From Segnochrobactrum spirostomi (GTDB lineage: Bacteria; Pseudomonadota; Alphaproteobacteria; Rhizobiales; Segnochrobactraceae), in assembly GCF_009600605.1 (NCBI RefSeq), contig NZ_VWNA01000002.1, positions 1 to 64,000 on the forward strand: DNA of 64,000 bases, read 5' to 3'. This document shows positions 38,345 through 48,800 of this stretch, piece by piece; the first letter of the stretch is position 1, and every line of letters starts with the position of its first letter. The position numbers were made by a program, and so were the translations under genes. Under the pieces are notes generated by a model. That model saw only the letters and a list, made by a program, of their open reading frames with translations. It was not told the origin of the DNA and did no database searches.

Positions 38345-39676
38345 CTATGCGTGACCCGCGGCGGCATCGGCGCGGAGATAGGCGCGCCGCGTCTTCTCGG
38401 TCGGACGCACGGCGAGGCGCTCGGCGAGCAGGGCGCGGGCGAGGTTGGTCTGCCCGCTGCGCTCCGCCGCCGCGATCAGCGTCTGGATGAGGAGATCGCG
38501 CTGGGCGTGGCTGCCGCCGATGCGGATGGTCTTGTAACGCACGGGGAGAAGCCGATCGATCGCGCCGCGATGATCGCCCGCGGCGAAGGCGAGGACGCCG
38601 TCGATCAGGCGGCGGCCGACATCGACCGTGATCGCGTGGTTGTCGCCCCGGCCGTCGCGGGCATAGGCGTCGAGCGAGGCCGTGAAGCGGTGCAGCGCCT
38701 CCGGATCGCCCGACCGCGACACCGCAAGGGCGATGTGGAGATCGTTGAAGGCGAGCACGTGGTCGTCGACGTGGGTGAGCCACTGCGCGGCGACCGGCGT
38801 CCAGCGCGCGCCGACGTCCGCTCCGGCGAGTTCGAGGCGCCACAGCAGCGCCGCGGCATCGACGAGATCGAGCAAGGAATCTTCGCCGAGGCGCGGCGCG
38901 ACGTGGCGGTCGTAGTCTGCGAGCACGTCGTCGAAGCGCTCCTGCTCGATGAGGTAGAGCGCCAGATGCCAGCCGTTGTGGACAGACAGGGCGTTCGCCT
39001 TGCTCCAGGCCGGGCGGGACGCCTTCAGGAACTCGATCCCTTCCGCCTGCCGGCTCTCCGTCTCCAGCACGTGGGCGACCGCGTGGACCGCCCAAGCGTC
39101 CTCGGGATTGAGGGCGAGGGCGCGGCGACCGACCTCCTCCGCGTGGCGCAGTTCTCCCGCCTCTTCGAGCCCGAAGGCATATTGGCCGAGGACGTAGCCA
39201 TAGTTGCGGCCCGCTTCGTCCCAGGCCGGGAGCACACGGGCGACGGAATCGCGGATGCTCTGCGAGTGCCCGAGATAGAAATAACTGTCGTGGGCGAAGC
39301 GCAGCGCGAGCGCGTCGGTCGGATGGTCGAGCAGAACCTCCTCCCAGATCTCCGTCGCGCCGATGATTTCGCCCGCCGCCCAGGCCTTCGCAGCGCCGAA
39401 ATGATGCCGCTCGCGGGCCGTCGCACCGGCGGCGGAGGCTTCCGCCTTGTCGAGCGCGGTCCGCACCGCGGGGTGATCGCCGGGAACGCCGTTGAGCACG
39501 AGGAGCGACGCCACCGCGCTGTGGCCGAGGGTGAAGGCGGGATCGGCGTCGGCGGCTTCGCGCAGGACCGCCAGCGGGTCGCCCCGCCACGCATAATAAT
39601 CGGCGACGGCGCGATCGAGTGCGGCCACCGAGGCCGCCTCCCCGGTCACGGACAAGCCCTGGTCATCGAGCGGCAT
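38345..39676 (-). CDS. Tetratricopeptide-repeat protein
   Basis: Cytoplasmic-looking protein of 443 residues made of helical TPR-like repeats; no signal peptide or membrane segment. Repeat-like stretches include DPAFTLGHSAVASLLVLNG (about 41), the AEEVGRRALALNPEDAWAVH block (about 178) and AHVLETESRQAEGIEFLKAS. A conserved-looking HNGWHLALYLIEQERFDDVL (about 232) recalls a widespread TPR family that often sits beside hydrolase or oxygenase genes. It overlaps the hydrolase gene by 14 bases and ends the 42010-38345 operon. The function is not known; a scaffold or regulatory role is only a guess. Confidence 0.8.
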   Translation of the reverse strand: MPLDDQGLSVTGEAASVAALDRAVADYYAWRGDPLAVLREAADADPAFTLGHSAVASLLVLNGVPGDHPAVRTALDKAEASAAGATARERHHFGAAKAWAAGEIIGATEIWEEVLLDHPTDALALRFAHDSYFYLGHSQSIRDSVARVLPAWDEAGRNYGYVLGQYAFGLEEAGELRHAEEVGRRALALNPEDAWAVHAVAHVLETESRQAEGIEFLKASRPAWSKANALSVHNGWHLALYLIEQERFDDVLADYDRHVAPRLGEDSLLDLVDAAALLWRLELAGADVGARWTPVAAQWLTHVDDHVLAFNDLHIALAVSRSGDPEALHRFTASLDAYARDGRGDNHAITVDVGRRLIDGVLAFAAGDHRGAIDRLLPVRYKTIRIGGSHAQRDLLIQTLIAAAERSGQTNLARALLAERLAVRPTEKTRRAYLRADAAAGHA

Positions 39677-40532
39677 CGGCAAGGTCCTTCTGAGGTCGTG
39701 CGGCGGCGTCACCGCGCGGTGCGGGCGCCCCGATGAAGTCGCGGATATCGGCGGCGACCCGGTCCGGGATCTCCCAGTGCGGAGCATGCCCGACCTCGGG
39801 ATAATCGATCGCCGTCGGCCGCTCGAGGTGGCGGGCGAGATCGGCTTGCGCGCCGCGGTCGAACACGGCGTCCCGGTCCCCCCACAACAGGAGGGCCGGC
39901 CGGTCGAGAACGGTGTCCGGCACGTCCGGATCGTTCACGAGCCCGGCGAGCGCGCCGCGCCACGTGTCCGGATGCAGCCGCAGGCTCTCGCTCACGAAGG
40001 CCGCGAGGTCGGCCTCGCCGATCTCGCGGTGCGTGGTGCCGCGCTGGAAGGCCGTCACGAACGCGGGCGGAATATCCTCCCCGAGTGCGGCGAGTTCGGC
40101 GTCGAGTTCCGCGAGGCCCGGATGACCGGCCGCGGTCCGCGCGGGGCCGATCAGGATGAGGCTCTCGACGAGGTCGGGGCGGATCGCGGCGACGCGGTGG
40201 GCGACGATGCTGCCGAGCGAATGGCCGACGAGATGGACCGGCCCGCCCACCACCGCCTCGATGAAGGCGATGGCGTCGCCGGTGAAGTCGGCGATGGCGT
40301 AGCGCTCCGCCCGTTCGCTGAGGCCGTGGCCACGCTGATCGAGGAGCAGCAGGCGGCCGGCGCCCGCGAGCGCGGGGAGCAGCGGGGCGAAGCTCCGCCA
40401 ACTGTCCGTGTAGCCGTGCAGGAAGACGAGCGTCGGCCCCTCGCCTTCCACCGCGACATAATGGTGCCGACGGCCGTCGTTCAGCGTGACGTGGCGGCTC
40501 GTCGTGCTGGGTTCTGCGACATCCGCCGTCAC
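39663..40532 (-). CDS. Alpha/beta-fold hydrolase
   Basis: Hydrolase of 289 residues with a complete catalytic triad pattern. The oxyanion loop LVFLHGYTDSWRSF (about 33) precedes nucleophile Ser in VGHSLGSIVAH (about 104), Asp in LLWGDRDAVF (about 219) and His in VGHAPHWEIP (about 249). GTG 40532 overlaps the permease stop as GTGA, which fixes the start. The ester, lactone or amide substrate is unknown. With an APC permease upstream and a TPR protein downstream it forms a three-gene operon. Confidence 0.88.
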   Translation of the reverse strand: MTADVAEPSTTSRHVTLNDGRRHHYVAVEGEGPTLVFLHGYTDSWRSFAPLLPALAGAGRLLLLDQRGHGLSERAERYAIADFTGDAIAFIEAVVGGPVHLVGHSLGSIVAHRVAAIRPDLVESLILIGPARTAAGHPGLAELDAELAALGEDIPPAFVTAFQRGTTHREIGEADLAAFVSESLRLHPDTWRGALAGLVNDPDVPDTVLDRPALLLWGDRDAVFDRGAQADLARHLERPTAIDYPEVGHAPHWEIPDRVAADIRDFIGAPAPRGDAAARPQKDLADAAR

Positions 40533-42010
40533 GACCGCACCTTCGCCTGCGTTTGGACCTGCGCCTCGCTTTGGCTCGTCGGGACGAGATCCGCTTCGAG
40601 CGCCGCGAGCGAAGCCGGCGAGAAGACCTTCAGGAGCAGGAACCAGGCGACCCCGAGGGCGAGCAGCCCGAGGAAGATGTAAGGCAGGATCGAGTACGGC
40701 CACGCGGGCACGGGATAGAGGCTGCCGGCGAGCGGGATCAGCAGAAGCAGGATGGTGATGATGCTGACCAGCGCATGCCAGGGCTTGTAGTGCCCGATCC
40801 TGCGCAGGAAGAACGGCGCGCCGGCGGCGACCAGGATATAGGCGAACAGGAAGCCGTAGGTCGCGATGGTGCCGAGCAGGCCGAAGGTGTCGAGCAGCCC
40901 GTGGCCCGATTGGGTGAGGCCGAGCGACAGGGCGATCGCGATAACCGCGAGCAGGCTCACCGCCACGTGCGGCGTCGCGTTCAGATGGTGCGCCGCGCTG
41001 GCGGAGCGGTGGAACAGGCCGTGGCGCGACAGGGCAAAGAGCACCCGGGCGCCGGCATTGATGCTGCCGAGGGTGCAGGCGAAGAAGCTCAGGGCGACGC
41101 CGAGATCGATGAGGCTGCCGACGAAGCGGATGTGGATCCCCTCCGCCGCCGTGGTGAGCGGCGCCTCGGCCTTGTCGAGCGAGACGGTCTGGCCGTGGAA
41201 GATGCTGGTCAGGCCATAGGCCGAGATGATGAAGAGGAGGCCGATCGCGAGCACGCTGACGAACACCGCGCGGGGAATGGCGCGGTGCGGGTCCTTGGCC
41301 TCGGCGCCGAGCGTCGTCGCGCTCTCGAAACCGACGAAGCTGAAGAAGGCGAGCACCAGGCCGAGCCGGAGCTGATCGGATCCGACGCCTTCGAGCGAGA
41401 ACTGGGCCTTGTCGACGACGGGCCCGACGAACAGGACGGCGCCGATCACGACGACGAGGATCAGGACCACGGTCGCGAGTTCGATGGCGAGGGTGGTACG
41501 GGTCGACAGGCGGATGTCGCGATAGGCGAGGAACCAGGCGCCGGCGATCACCGCGAGGCTGACGACGATGGTGAGCGCCTGATCGGAATTCTGCACGCCG
41601 AAGGTGTGGGCGAGGACGAGCAGCGAATTCACCGCGCCGCCGATCACAGCACCGGCGGTGAAGAGATAGGCGATGAGGAGCGACCACCCCGCGATGACGC
41701 CCCAGAGGCCGCCGAGCCCCTGCCCCGCGAACACGTAGAGCGCGCCGGGGCTCGCGGTGTGGCGGGCGAACTGGTTGACGCTCCAGGCGACGAACAGGAG
41801 GGCGATGGTGGCGAACAGATAAGCGAGCCACGTGCCGTTGCCGGCGACGGCGAAGACGACGGGAATGACGAGCGCCGGCGTGCCCGACGGGGCGACGGTG
41901 CCGATCGATTGCGCCACCACTTCGGGGAGCGACAAGCGATTGGCGGCGAGCGTGGCGGTGCTTCGGGGCGTGGGGCGGATGGCGGTTGTCACCGCATCGG
42001 TCGGGCTCAT
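40529..42010 (-). CDS. APC-family permease
   Basis: Amino-acid/polyamine/organocation transporter of 493 residues with about twelve membrane segments. Family motifs: LSLPEVVAQSIGTVAPSGTP (about 26), GTWLAYLFATIALLFVAWSV, SFVGFESATTLGAEAKDPHR (about 223; the G-FE-A motif in TM6) and PRAVFVSVLAIGLLF. ATG 42010 begins the recognisable family start; an in-frame upstream start at 42124 would overlap the AT-rich promoter patch. First gene of the minus-strand operon. The substrate is an amine or amino acid by family; nothing in the sequence is more specific. Confidence 0.88.
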   Translation of the reverse strand: MSPTDAVTTAIRPTPRSTATLAANRLSLPEVVAQSIGTVAPSGTPALVIPVVFAVAGNGTWLAYLFATIALLFVAWSVNQFARHTASPGALYVFAGQGLGGLWGVIAGWSLLIAYLFTAGAVIGGAVNSLLVLAHTFGVQNSDQALTIVVSLAVIAGAWFLAYRDIRLSTRTTLAIELATVVLILVVVIGAVLFVGPVVDKAQFSLEGVGSDQLRLGLVLAFFSFVGFESATTLGAEAKDPHRAIPRAVFVSVLAIGLLFIISAYGLTSIFHGQTVSLDKAEAPLTTAAEGIHIRFVGSLIDLGVALSFFACTLGSINAGARVLFALSRHGLFHRSASAAHHLNATPHVAVSLLAVIAIALSLGLTQSGHGLLDTFGLLGTIATYGFLFAYILVAAGAPFFLRRIGHYKPWHALVSIITILLLLIPLAGSLYPVPAWPYSILPYIFLGLLALGVAWFLLLKVFSPASLAALEADLVPTSQSEAQVQTQAKVRS

Positions 42011-42466
42011 GGCGCGGCTCCGAGAAAGGGCATCGAGAAGGTCCAGGCGAAGCACCCGGCACCGATTGCGCCTCCGCTCAGCCCTGTGATGATCCAGCAT
42101 CGAAGCGGAGTGCTTTATTGTCAAGTTAGTCTATAAATATAGTATTCTAAAGCAAGGCGCCGCTTTGTCATGCCGTTCTAGTGGCGAGCCTTGCGGCAGT
42201 TTGCTGAGGGCGGCGGTCGACGGATGCCCGCGGCCGAAGCGGCGAGAGACGGACGAAGCCGGCGCGCTCGAACGCCGCCGGCGGGGTGGATTCACCCGGG
42301 TCTCGCGGTGCATACGCTCGGGACACGTTCCCATCGTCTCGCGGCGCGTTCGTGAAAGGTCTCGTTGCGCCCGCAAGGGCCCGCCGTGCTGCCTTGTGCC
42401 AACAACCGAGGCTCGGCGCAGCAAGGGTGTTCCAAAGCGGCCGCATCCCGTCGGCTTGCCCCGCCC
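42011..42466. other. Intergenic region upstream of the APC permease operon
   Basis: No supported gene; short frames here have no family resemblance. The useful signal is at 42115-42155, AT-rich, with a perfect inverted repeat CTATA-AA-TATAG at 42130-42141 about 120 bases before the permease start. Read on the minus strand it contains TATAGACTAA, resembling strings before the genes at 5065 and 25196. The remaining 300 bases show nothing. Confidence 0.45.
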
Positions 42467-43486
42467 CTATCGCGCGACTCCCTCCAAAATCGTCCGCGTC
42501 TCGGGCAGGCGAGCCAGCGACGCGTCGAGCCGGTCGCGCCAGCGGGGGCCGGCGGCGCGGGCGTCGGCATAGGCCTCAGTGAGGTCGTCCGGGCGGTCCT
42601 CGGCGAGGGCGCGGATCAGGAAGGCCGCCTGAAGGAGGTCCTTGCGCGCCTTCAGGGCGTCGCGGCCGGCGCGGCGGTCGGCGACGATCAGCTTGTGGAC
42701 GGCATAGCGCTCCGGCCGCGGGATCTGCACCATGACGCCCGAACGATACGGCACCGCGGCGAGGATCGGTTCGGCGATCAGGTAGTTCAGATAATGCAGC
42801 GACTGCGCGTGGACGCCGAGCGCCGCCAGCGGCCGTAGCTCCTCGGTGTCGCTGAAGCTCGGGGTGAGGAATTCGACGAGGAGGTCGTTGCGCGTCTGCC
42901 GCCAGCGCCAGGCCTTGGCGCGCTCGAGCGAGGGCGCCGGCTCGAAGGCGAAGTCGCCGAGCACCCGCTGCAACGGCTCGGACACGGTATCGGCGAGGGC
43001 GAGGGAGAGCCGCTCGAAGCTCGCGATGTCGAGATCGTCGGTCTGCGCCGCCTCGTCGAGCCCGTAGCGCAGCCCGAGCTCGCCCTCGTAGAGGCGGAAG
43101 GCGTGGGTGCCGACGATGGTGCCGCCGAGGCGGAAGACCCCGGCGCCGGCGAGCGCCGCGAGCAAGCTGCCGGTGCCGGCATCGACGCCCATGAAGCCCT
43201 CCGCCCGCAGGATGCGGATCAGGCGCGTGCGGGCGCGCCGCCGCGCCTCGCGGTCTGCCTTCAGCGCGGCGAGGCTGTCGAGGCGCTCGCGCAGGGCCTC
43301 GCTGTCCTCGCCGATATAGGCCTTCCGCACGTCGGAGCCGACCCGGTAGGTGTCGTACCAATAGATGCGGCCCCGCCGCTCGACCCGCGTCGGCGTGCCC
43401 CGGAGATCGGAAACCGCCTCGTCCTGCAGCGAGCGCAGGAGATCGTGATAGGCGGCGTGGGCGAGGGTCGAGTGGCGCGCGATCAT
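42467..43486 (-). CDS. GSU2403-type nucleotidyltransferase-fold protein (NTP_transf_8)
   Basis: Protein of 339 residues resembling the GSU2403 family. The N-terminal part has the family pattern GTPTRVERRGRIYWYDTYRV (about 30) and RKAYIGEDSEAL. A nucleotidyltransferase-like core follows with LGGTIVGTHAFRLYEGELGL (about 119) and the acidic TDDLDIAS (about 148), the likely metal-binding D-x-D. ATG 43486 is used; a TTG at 43495 is in frame. The biological role is unestablished; some nucleotidyltransferase-fold proteins act as toxins or antitoxins, but no small partner gene is visible beside it. Two strong inverted repeats sit directly upstream. Confidence 0.78.
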   Translation of the reverse strand: MIARHSTLAHAAYHDLLRSLQDEAVSDLRGTPTRVERRGRIYWYDTYRVGSDVRKAYIGEDSEALRERLDSLAALKADREARRRARTRLIRILRAEGFMGVDAGTGSLLAALAGAGVFRLGGTIVGTHAFRLYEGELGLRYGLDEAAQTDDLDIASFERLSLALADTVSEPLQRVLGDFAFEPAPSLERAKAWRWRQTRNDLLVEFLTPSFSDTEELRPLAALGVHAQSLHYLNYLIAEPILAAVPYRSGVMVQIPRPERYAVHKLIVADRRAGRDALKARKDLLQAAFLIRALAEDRPDDLTEAYADARAAGPRWRDRLDASLARLPETRTILEGVAR

Positions 43487-43490
43487 GATG

Positions 43491-43551
43491 TTCAACGGAA
43501 ATTATATCCGTTGAGCATAGGCGATCTTCAACGAACTTCAAGTTTGTTGAA
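43491..43551. promoter_or_regulatory. Paired TTCAAC inverted repeats before the nucleotidyltransferase-fold gene
   Basis: Two inverted repeats built on the same half-site. The first, 43492-43514, has perfect 8-base arms TCAACGGA / TCCGTTGA around a 7-base AT spacer and abuts the start codon. The second, 43527-43551, has 10-base arms TTCAACGAAC / GTTTGTTGAA with one mismatch and a 5-base spacer. The shared TTCAAC half-site and the position fit operators for a repressor, perhaps autoregulation (inference). Confidence 0.6.
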
Positions 43552-43632
43552 CACGGGGTCGGCCGGCCTGTTGGCTTTGGAGATGTGGCGGCGGCGAAGT
43601 GCGCGTGCCCACCGGAGGTTCATGGCCTCCCC

Positions 43633-45366
43633 CTACGCCTCCGCCGGTGCGCCCGGTCCCGCAATCGCCGCGCCCAGCGTCTCGATCTCGTCGAGGATGC
43701 CAAAGATCAGGCGCTCTTGGATGGCGTGAAAGGAGCGGGCGTCCGGCGCGAGGACGTAGGCGCGCACCTCGATGGTGATGGCGTCGATGTCGAGGTCGGT
43801 GATCGTGATCTCGAGGTCGCCGCGGGTGCGCTCGTCCACCTCGGGCAGCGCCGCCACGAGGGATCGCAGGCGGGCGAGGAGGGTGCGCAACTGCGCTGCC
43901 GAGGCGTCGGCGCGCACGGCGAAGCTGCGCCGAAATAGGTGCTTGTCGCGCCGCGTCCGGTTGGTGATGGGAACCTTCGCGAGGTCGCCGTTCGGCACCG
44001 AGATCAGGGTGCCGTCCGTCGCCCGGATGCGGCTCGAACGCAGGCCGATCGCCTCCACGACGCCGCCGATGTGTTCGAGGTCGGTCGCATATTCGATCTC
44101 GTCGCCGATCCGGAACGGACGGTCGGCGAAGATCGAGAGCCCGCCGAACAGGTTCTCGATGGTGGATTGGGCGGCGAGCGCCACCGCGATGCCGCCGACC
44201 CCGAAGCCGGCGACGAGCCCCAAAGCCGGGATGCCGATCTCGTTGGCGCCATAGGCGAGGATTGCCCCGGTCGTGAGCAACGCCGTCACCCGCGCCGTGA
44301 GGCGCAGCAGGTGCGCGTCGTAGACGTCGCGCGGGATCTTGGGCCAGGCGATGATCGCCTCGAGCACCAGGAAGCATGCCGTCCAGGCGATCCAGGCGGC
44401 GGCGAGATAGTGGGCGACCGAGGAGAAGACGTGCTCGCCGACGGCGAAGGTGCCGGTCAGGTTGAGTTCGTCGAGCACCGCCCATTCGGACGCCGAGAAC
44501 AGCGCGAGGAAGACGAGCGGCATCGAGATGCGCCAGGCATAGCGCACCGTCGGCTGCGCGCGGCGCGCCATCAGCCAGGCGAGCCGCGCCCACAGGGCGG
44601 CCGCGATGAGCACGGCGAGCACGATGACGAGGGTCGCGAGGATCTTCCAGAGCGGCGTGTCGAGCACGATCTCGTTGAGCGCGGGCGGTACGCGCGCGAT
44701 CAGCGCGTCGGGGATGAAGGGGCCGGTAACCGCGATCTGAAGGCGATGGAGCGAGGGATAGCCGGGGCTTGCGAGCGGCTCGGTGCCCGCGATCTCCTCG
44801 TAAGCGGCGGAGAGGTCGTCGATCGTGCGGGCGCTGAAGAGATATTCGCCCGCCGTCTCGCCGGCTGCGACGCGGGCGATCTCGATGTCGGTGCCCGGGA
44901 TGATCCATCGCGGCGGCAGCTTGTCGGGATCGGTCGGAACGGCGCCGGGAATGGTCGCCGGATCGATGGGAGGCGCCTGCGCCAGGAGGTCGTGCAAATA
45001 GCCGATCGCCATCGCCGCGACCTTGCCGCGAACGGCCGGCGGCTGATCGCTGAGGTCGAGAAGACGATGGGACCGCCGCACGCTTTGGCGCAGCGCCGTC
45101 GCGTTCGCGGGCGTCTTGTCGGCGGCATAGTCCGCATAGCGCGCCTCGATCGTCCGCACCGTTTTCAGGAACGATTGGTAGGTCGCGCTCGGGCTCGAGG
45201 TGTCGACCGGTTCGCTCGCCCTGAGAGATTCGGGCCGCGCCGGGCCCGCCCACGCCAGGAGGGCGAGGAGGAGGAGGCCGAGAGCGGCAATCGAGAATGC
45301 AGGCCGCCGCCCGCGGTGCGGTGCGCGATCGCTCTCTGGCTCTGTCGAGAAATGCGGCGCCGCCAT
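43633..45366 (-). CDS. MscS-family mechanosensitive channel
   Basis: Small-conductance mechanosensitive channel family protein, 577 residues. A hydrophobic N-terminal segment (about 24-43) acts as a signal or anchor, followed by a large periplasmic domain (about 45-235). Membrane helices lie near 242, 280, 325 and 365. The pore helix carries GFGVGGIAVALAAQSTIENLFGG (positions about 385-407), and the soluble MscS domain has SIFADRPFRIGDEIEY and SVPNGDLAK(V)PITNRTRRDK. It protects against osmotic downshock or fine-tunes turgor. It diverges from the autotransporter gene; the promoter should be in 45367-45819. Confidence 0.9.
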   Translation of the reverse strand: MAAPHFSTEPESDRAPHRGRRPAFSIAALGLLLLALLAWAGPARPESLRASEPVDTSSPSATYQSFLKTVRTIEARYADYAADKTPANATALRQSVRRSHRLLDLSDQPPAVRGKVAAMAIGYLHDLLAQAPPIDPATIPGAVPTDPDKLPPRWIIPGTDIEIARVAAGETAGEYLFSARTIDDLSAAYEEIAGTEPLASPGYPSLHRLQIAVTGPFIPDALIARVPPALNEIVLDTPLWKILATLVIVLAVLIAAALWARLAWLMARRAQPTVRYAWRISMPLVFLALFSASEWAVLDELNLTGTFAVGEHVFSSVAHYLAAAWIAWTACFLVLEAIIAWPKIPRDVYDAHLLRLTARVTALLTTGAILAYGANEIGIPALGLVAGFGVGGIAVALAAQSTIENLFGGLSIFADRPFRIGDEIEYATDLEHIGGVVEAIGLRSSRIRATDGTLISVPNGDLAKVPITNRTRRDKHLFRRSFAVRADASAAQLRTLLARLRSLVAALPEVDERTRGDLEITITDLDIDAITIEVRAYVLAPDARSFHAIQERLIFGILDEIETLGAAIAGPGAPAEA

Positions 45367-45819
45367 TGCGATCTCTTGCGGTTATATAAAATAAGTTAGG
45401 AGCGGAGCCGCTCGCTGCTAAGGAGCCCTTCGGGTGCGCTTCGTGTATAGGCCGGCGCTCTCGGCCGGTAAATACTCGCGCTCGTACCCGTAAATTCGAC
45501 GTCGAAGAAATCGTACTTCTTCGTTTAAAAAAACAAGCCGCCTTGGGCGTAAGGAACAAGTCGGGTTGAAGGCGGTCCGTATCGCGGCCCGCCGAGGGCT
45601 TGGCGGGGGCGTGAGATCGCGCTGGCGTGCCATCGGCGCGCCAGCGCCGGCCACTTTTCCGTTGGCGACGGGCAGTCTCGAAGGCCTCGAGCGACGAGGC
45701 TCGTCGCTTCGGCACGGCATCGCGCCACGCGCGGCCGTCCGTGCACCGCGTGCAGGCTTCCGATCGGTGCCTGCGATCACGGTCGCCCCGTGCGTATGAC
45801 GAGGCTCGAAGGGGGAATG
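45367..45819. other. Divergent intergenic region between mscS-like and autotransporter genes
   Basis: No supported gene. It contains a short AT-rich patch right before the channel gene (TTATATAAAATAA, 45382-45394). A perfect 12-base palindrome TTCGACGTCGAA (45495-45506) overlaps the left arm of a hairpin CGAAGAA-N7-TTCTTCG (45503-45523), followed by an A-rich run. These could be operators for either gene; none matches a regulator I can name. Confidence 0.4.
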
Positions 45820-48800
45820 ATGCGGCAGGTGGCGTTGCATGTCGGGTGCGGTGCAGGTGATCGGGTGGCGATGGTTCGGCATCGCGTCGTGGTGCTCCTG
45901 ACCGGCGTGAGTGCGCTCGCTGCGATCGCGGCGGGGGCGGAAGAGGCCCGCGCGGCGGATCCGATCCGCATCGTGAACACGGGTGCCAACGGCACCAATG
46001 CGACCACCGCCGCCGTCGCGACGCCGGGCCTCGCCGGAACGCCTGTGAACCTTACCAACGCCACGATCATCGCCAATGCGCGGCCCACCATCATCGAACT
46101 CGGCTCGGTCGGCGGGGCCGGTGGCGAGGGGCGTTGGCGCTTTCTCGACAAGAATATCGCGGGCGCCAAGGGCGGCGACGGCGGGGCGGTGACGCTCGTC
46201 GAAACGGCGACGGTCTCCGGCGGGTCGGAGAACACCGTCGCGACGCCGCTCCTCTTCCTCTATTCGAAGGGCGGCGCCGGCGGATACGGCTACAAGACCG
46301 ACAACGGCGGCATCGGCGCCGGCGGCCTCGGCGGAACCGTCACGCTCGACCTCCGCGCCAATGTCGCGACGACGGGCAGCGCGACCCCGGCACTCTATCT
46401 CCTCTCCCAAGGCGGCGCCGCCGGCGTTCGTCAGGGCACGGGCGGCGCCCCGGGCGGGACCAGCAAGGAGCGCATGCAGCGCGATTCCGGCGGGGCCGGC
46501 GGCGCAGTCGTCGCGACCCTCGCCGGCACAGCTACGGTCTCTACAACGGGCGCGAACGCGCCGGCCGTGGTGCTCGCCTCGAACGGTGGCGCGGGCGGCG
46601 ACGCGGACGGCACCACCAGCACCTATTATGCCTCGGAGGGCGGTGCCGGTGGTTCGGTCACGCTGACGAACAACGGCAAGATCGCAACCACCGGGGAGAA
46701 TTCGTCCGGCGTGATCGCCCAGAGCGTCGGCGGCAGCGGCGGCCGGGGCGGCGGCGGCGCCCTGACGGAGGCGGCGCCCGGCGCCGACGGCGGCAACGGC
46801 GGCGCGATCGCGGTGACCAATGCCGGCACCATCACCACGCGCGGCAACTACAGCTTCGGCATCATCGGGCAGTCCGTCGGCGGCATGGGCGGCCAAGGCA
46901 AGACGGCGATCTTCGGCTCGGGCGGGGCTGGCGGCGCGGCGGGCTCGGGCGGGGCCGTGAGCCTCGCCAATTCCGGTACGATCCAGACGCGAAAGATCGG
47001 CGCCACAGCGATCGTCGCCCAGAGCATCGGCGGCGGCAATGCGCTCGACGCGCTGCAGGCGGGCACACCGACCACCGATCATTCCGGTGGCAATGGCGGT
47101 GGCGGCGGTATCCTGCCGTGGAGCACGGGCGGTAGCGGCGGGCCGGGCGGGAATGGCGGCGCGGTCGTCGTCGTCAACAGCGGGACGTTAAGCACCGGCG
47201 GCAATGCGGCCTACGGCGCGCTCCTGCAGAGCATCGGCGGTGGCGGCGGCACCGGTGGCGGCAACGTCGGCATCGGGGCGTTCTTGGCGGTGGCCATCGG
47301 CGGCACGGGTGGCGGCGGCGGCGACGGCGGCGCGGTGACCTTCGACGGCACCGGCGGCAGGATCGGCACCACCGGCAACCGCGCGACGGGCGTGCTCGCC
47401 CAGTCGATCGGAGGCGGCGGCGGCACCGGCGGCTACGCGACCGCAGCGTCGGGCGGATTGCTCCTCTCGGCTTCGGTTGCCGTGGGCGGCAGCGGTGGCG
47501 GCGGCGGGGCGGGCGGCGTGGTCACCGTCCGCAATGCCTCGACGATCACCACCTGGGGCGAGGCTGCCGATGCGATCGCGGCCTCCAGCATCGGCGGCGG
47601 CGGTGGCACCGGCGGCGATGCCCGCGCCTATTCCGCATCGCTCTCCGCCGTGGTGTCGGGGCTGAGCCTGCCGGCCATCGCCATCTCGTCCGCCGTCGGC
47701 GGATCGGGCGGCGGCGGCGGCGCCGGCGGCACCGTCGATATTGCCAACACGGCGACCCTGGAGACCGGCGGCGTCGGCTCCGTCGGTATCCGAGCGCTGA
47801 GCGTCGGCGGCGGCGGTGGTGAGGGCGGCAACGCCCTCGCCTACGGGCTGTCGGTCGCGGTCAGCCCGGATTCGCTCGGCCTCAACGTCACGGCAGCGGT
47901 GGGCGGCAGCGGCGGAACCGGCGGCAATGGTGGGGCCGTCCATATCGACAACAGCGGCACGGTGGTGACGAGCCACGATTCGGCGGCGGGCCTCCTTCTT
48001 CAGAGCATCGGCGGCGGCGGCGGCGATGGCGGCGCGGCGGTCTCAACGGGGAACGCGCTCGGCCTCTATGCCGACGTCGCCTACGCCCTGGCGGTCGGCG
48101 GCCGTGGCGGAGGCGGCGGGTCCGGCGGGTCCGTCCAAGCCGACAATAGCGGCGTCGTGTCGACCAGCGGCAACAGCGCGGCGGCGCTGTTCGCCCAATC
48201 GGTCGGCGGCGGCGGCGGCAACGGCGGCGAGGTCGTCGCGACGGTCGCTTCCGGCCTCACCTTCGACAAGACCTTGAACGACCTCGCCCACGCACTGCCG
48301 CTCGCCGACAGCGTCACCGCCACGACGGTCATCGGCGGAACGGGCGGCAGCGGTGGCAATGGCGGGCGCGTCGTCATCGTGACGGCGGCGGGCTCCCGGC
48401 TGGAAACCGCCGGCGCCCAATCGGTGGGTCTCTTCGCCCAGTCCGTCGGCGGCGGCGGTGGGACCGGTGGCGGCGGCAGCGCGGCGGCGAAGGGTACGGT
48501 TCGCGCCGACCTGTCGATCGGCGGCCGCGGCGGCAGTGCCGGCAGTGGCGGCACCGTCGAGATCACCCAAGGCGGCACCATCGCCACCAAGGGCGATGCC
48601 TCCCATGGCATCCTGGCGCAATCGATCGGCGGCGGCGGTGGCAGTGGCGGCACGCTGAAGGCGGACCGCAGCAGCATTCCCGACAACGTCAATGCGCTCT
48701 GGCTCAAGCTTCGTGCCGAGACCAACGCCGATGCCTTCGACAAATGGGCGGCCGACAACAATCTGACGCCGAGCAAGGAGGCGATCGTCCTGTTCCTCAC

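Noticed and set aside
38134-38367. Small minus-strand frame between the TPR gene and the binding protein gene
   Set aside because: Low-quality sequence with no start signal; the region is better explained as the importer operon promoter.
42165-42582. Several overlapping short frames on both strands upstream of the APC permease
   Set aside because: Arg-rich translations in all frames, mutually overlapping, no homology pattern.
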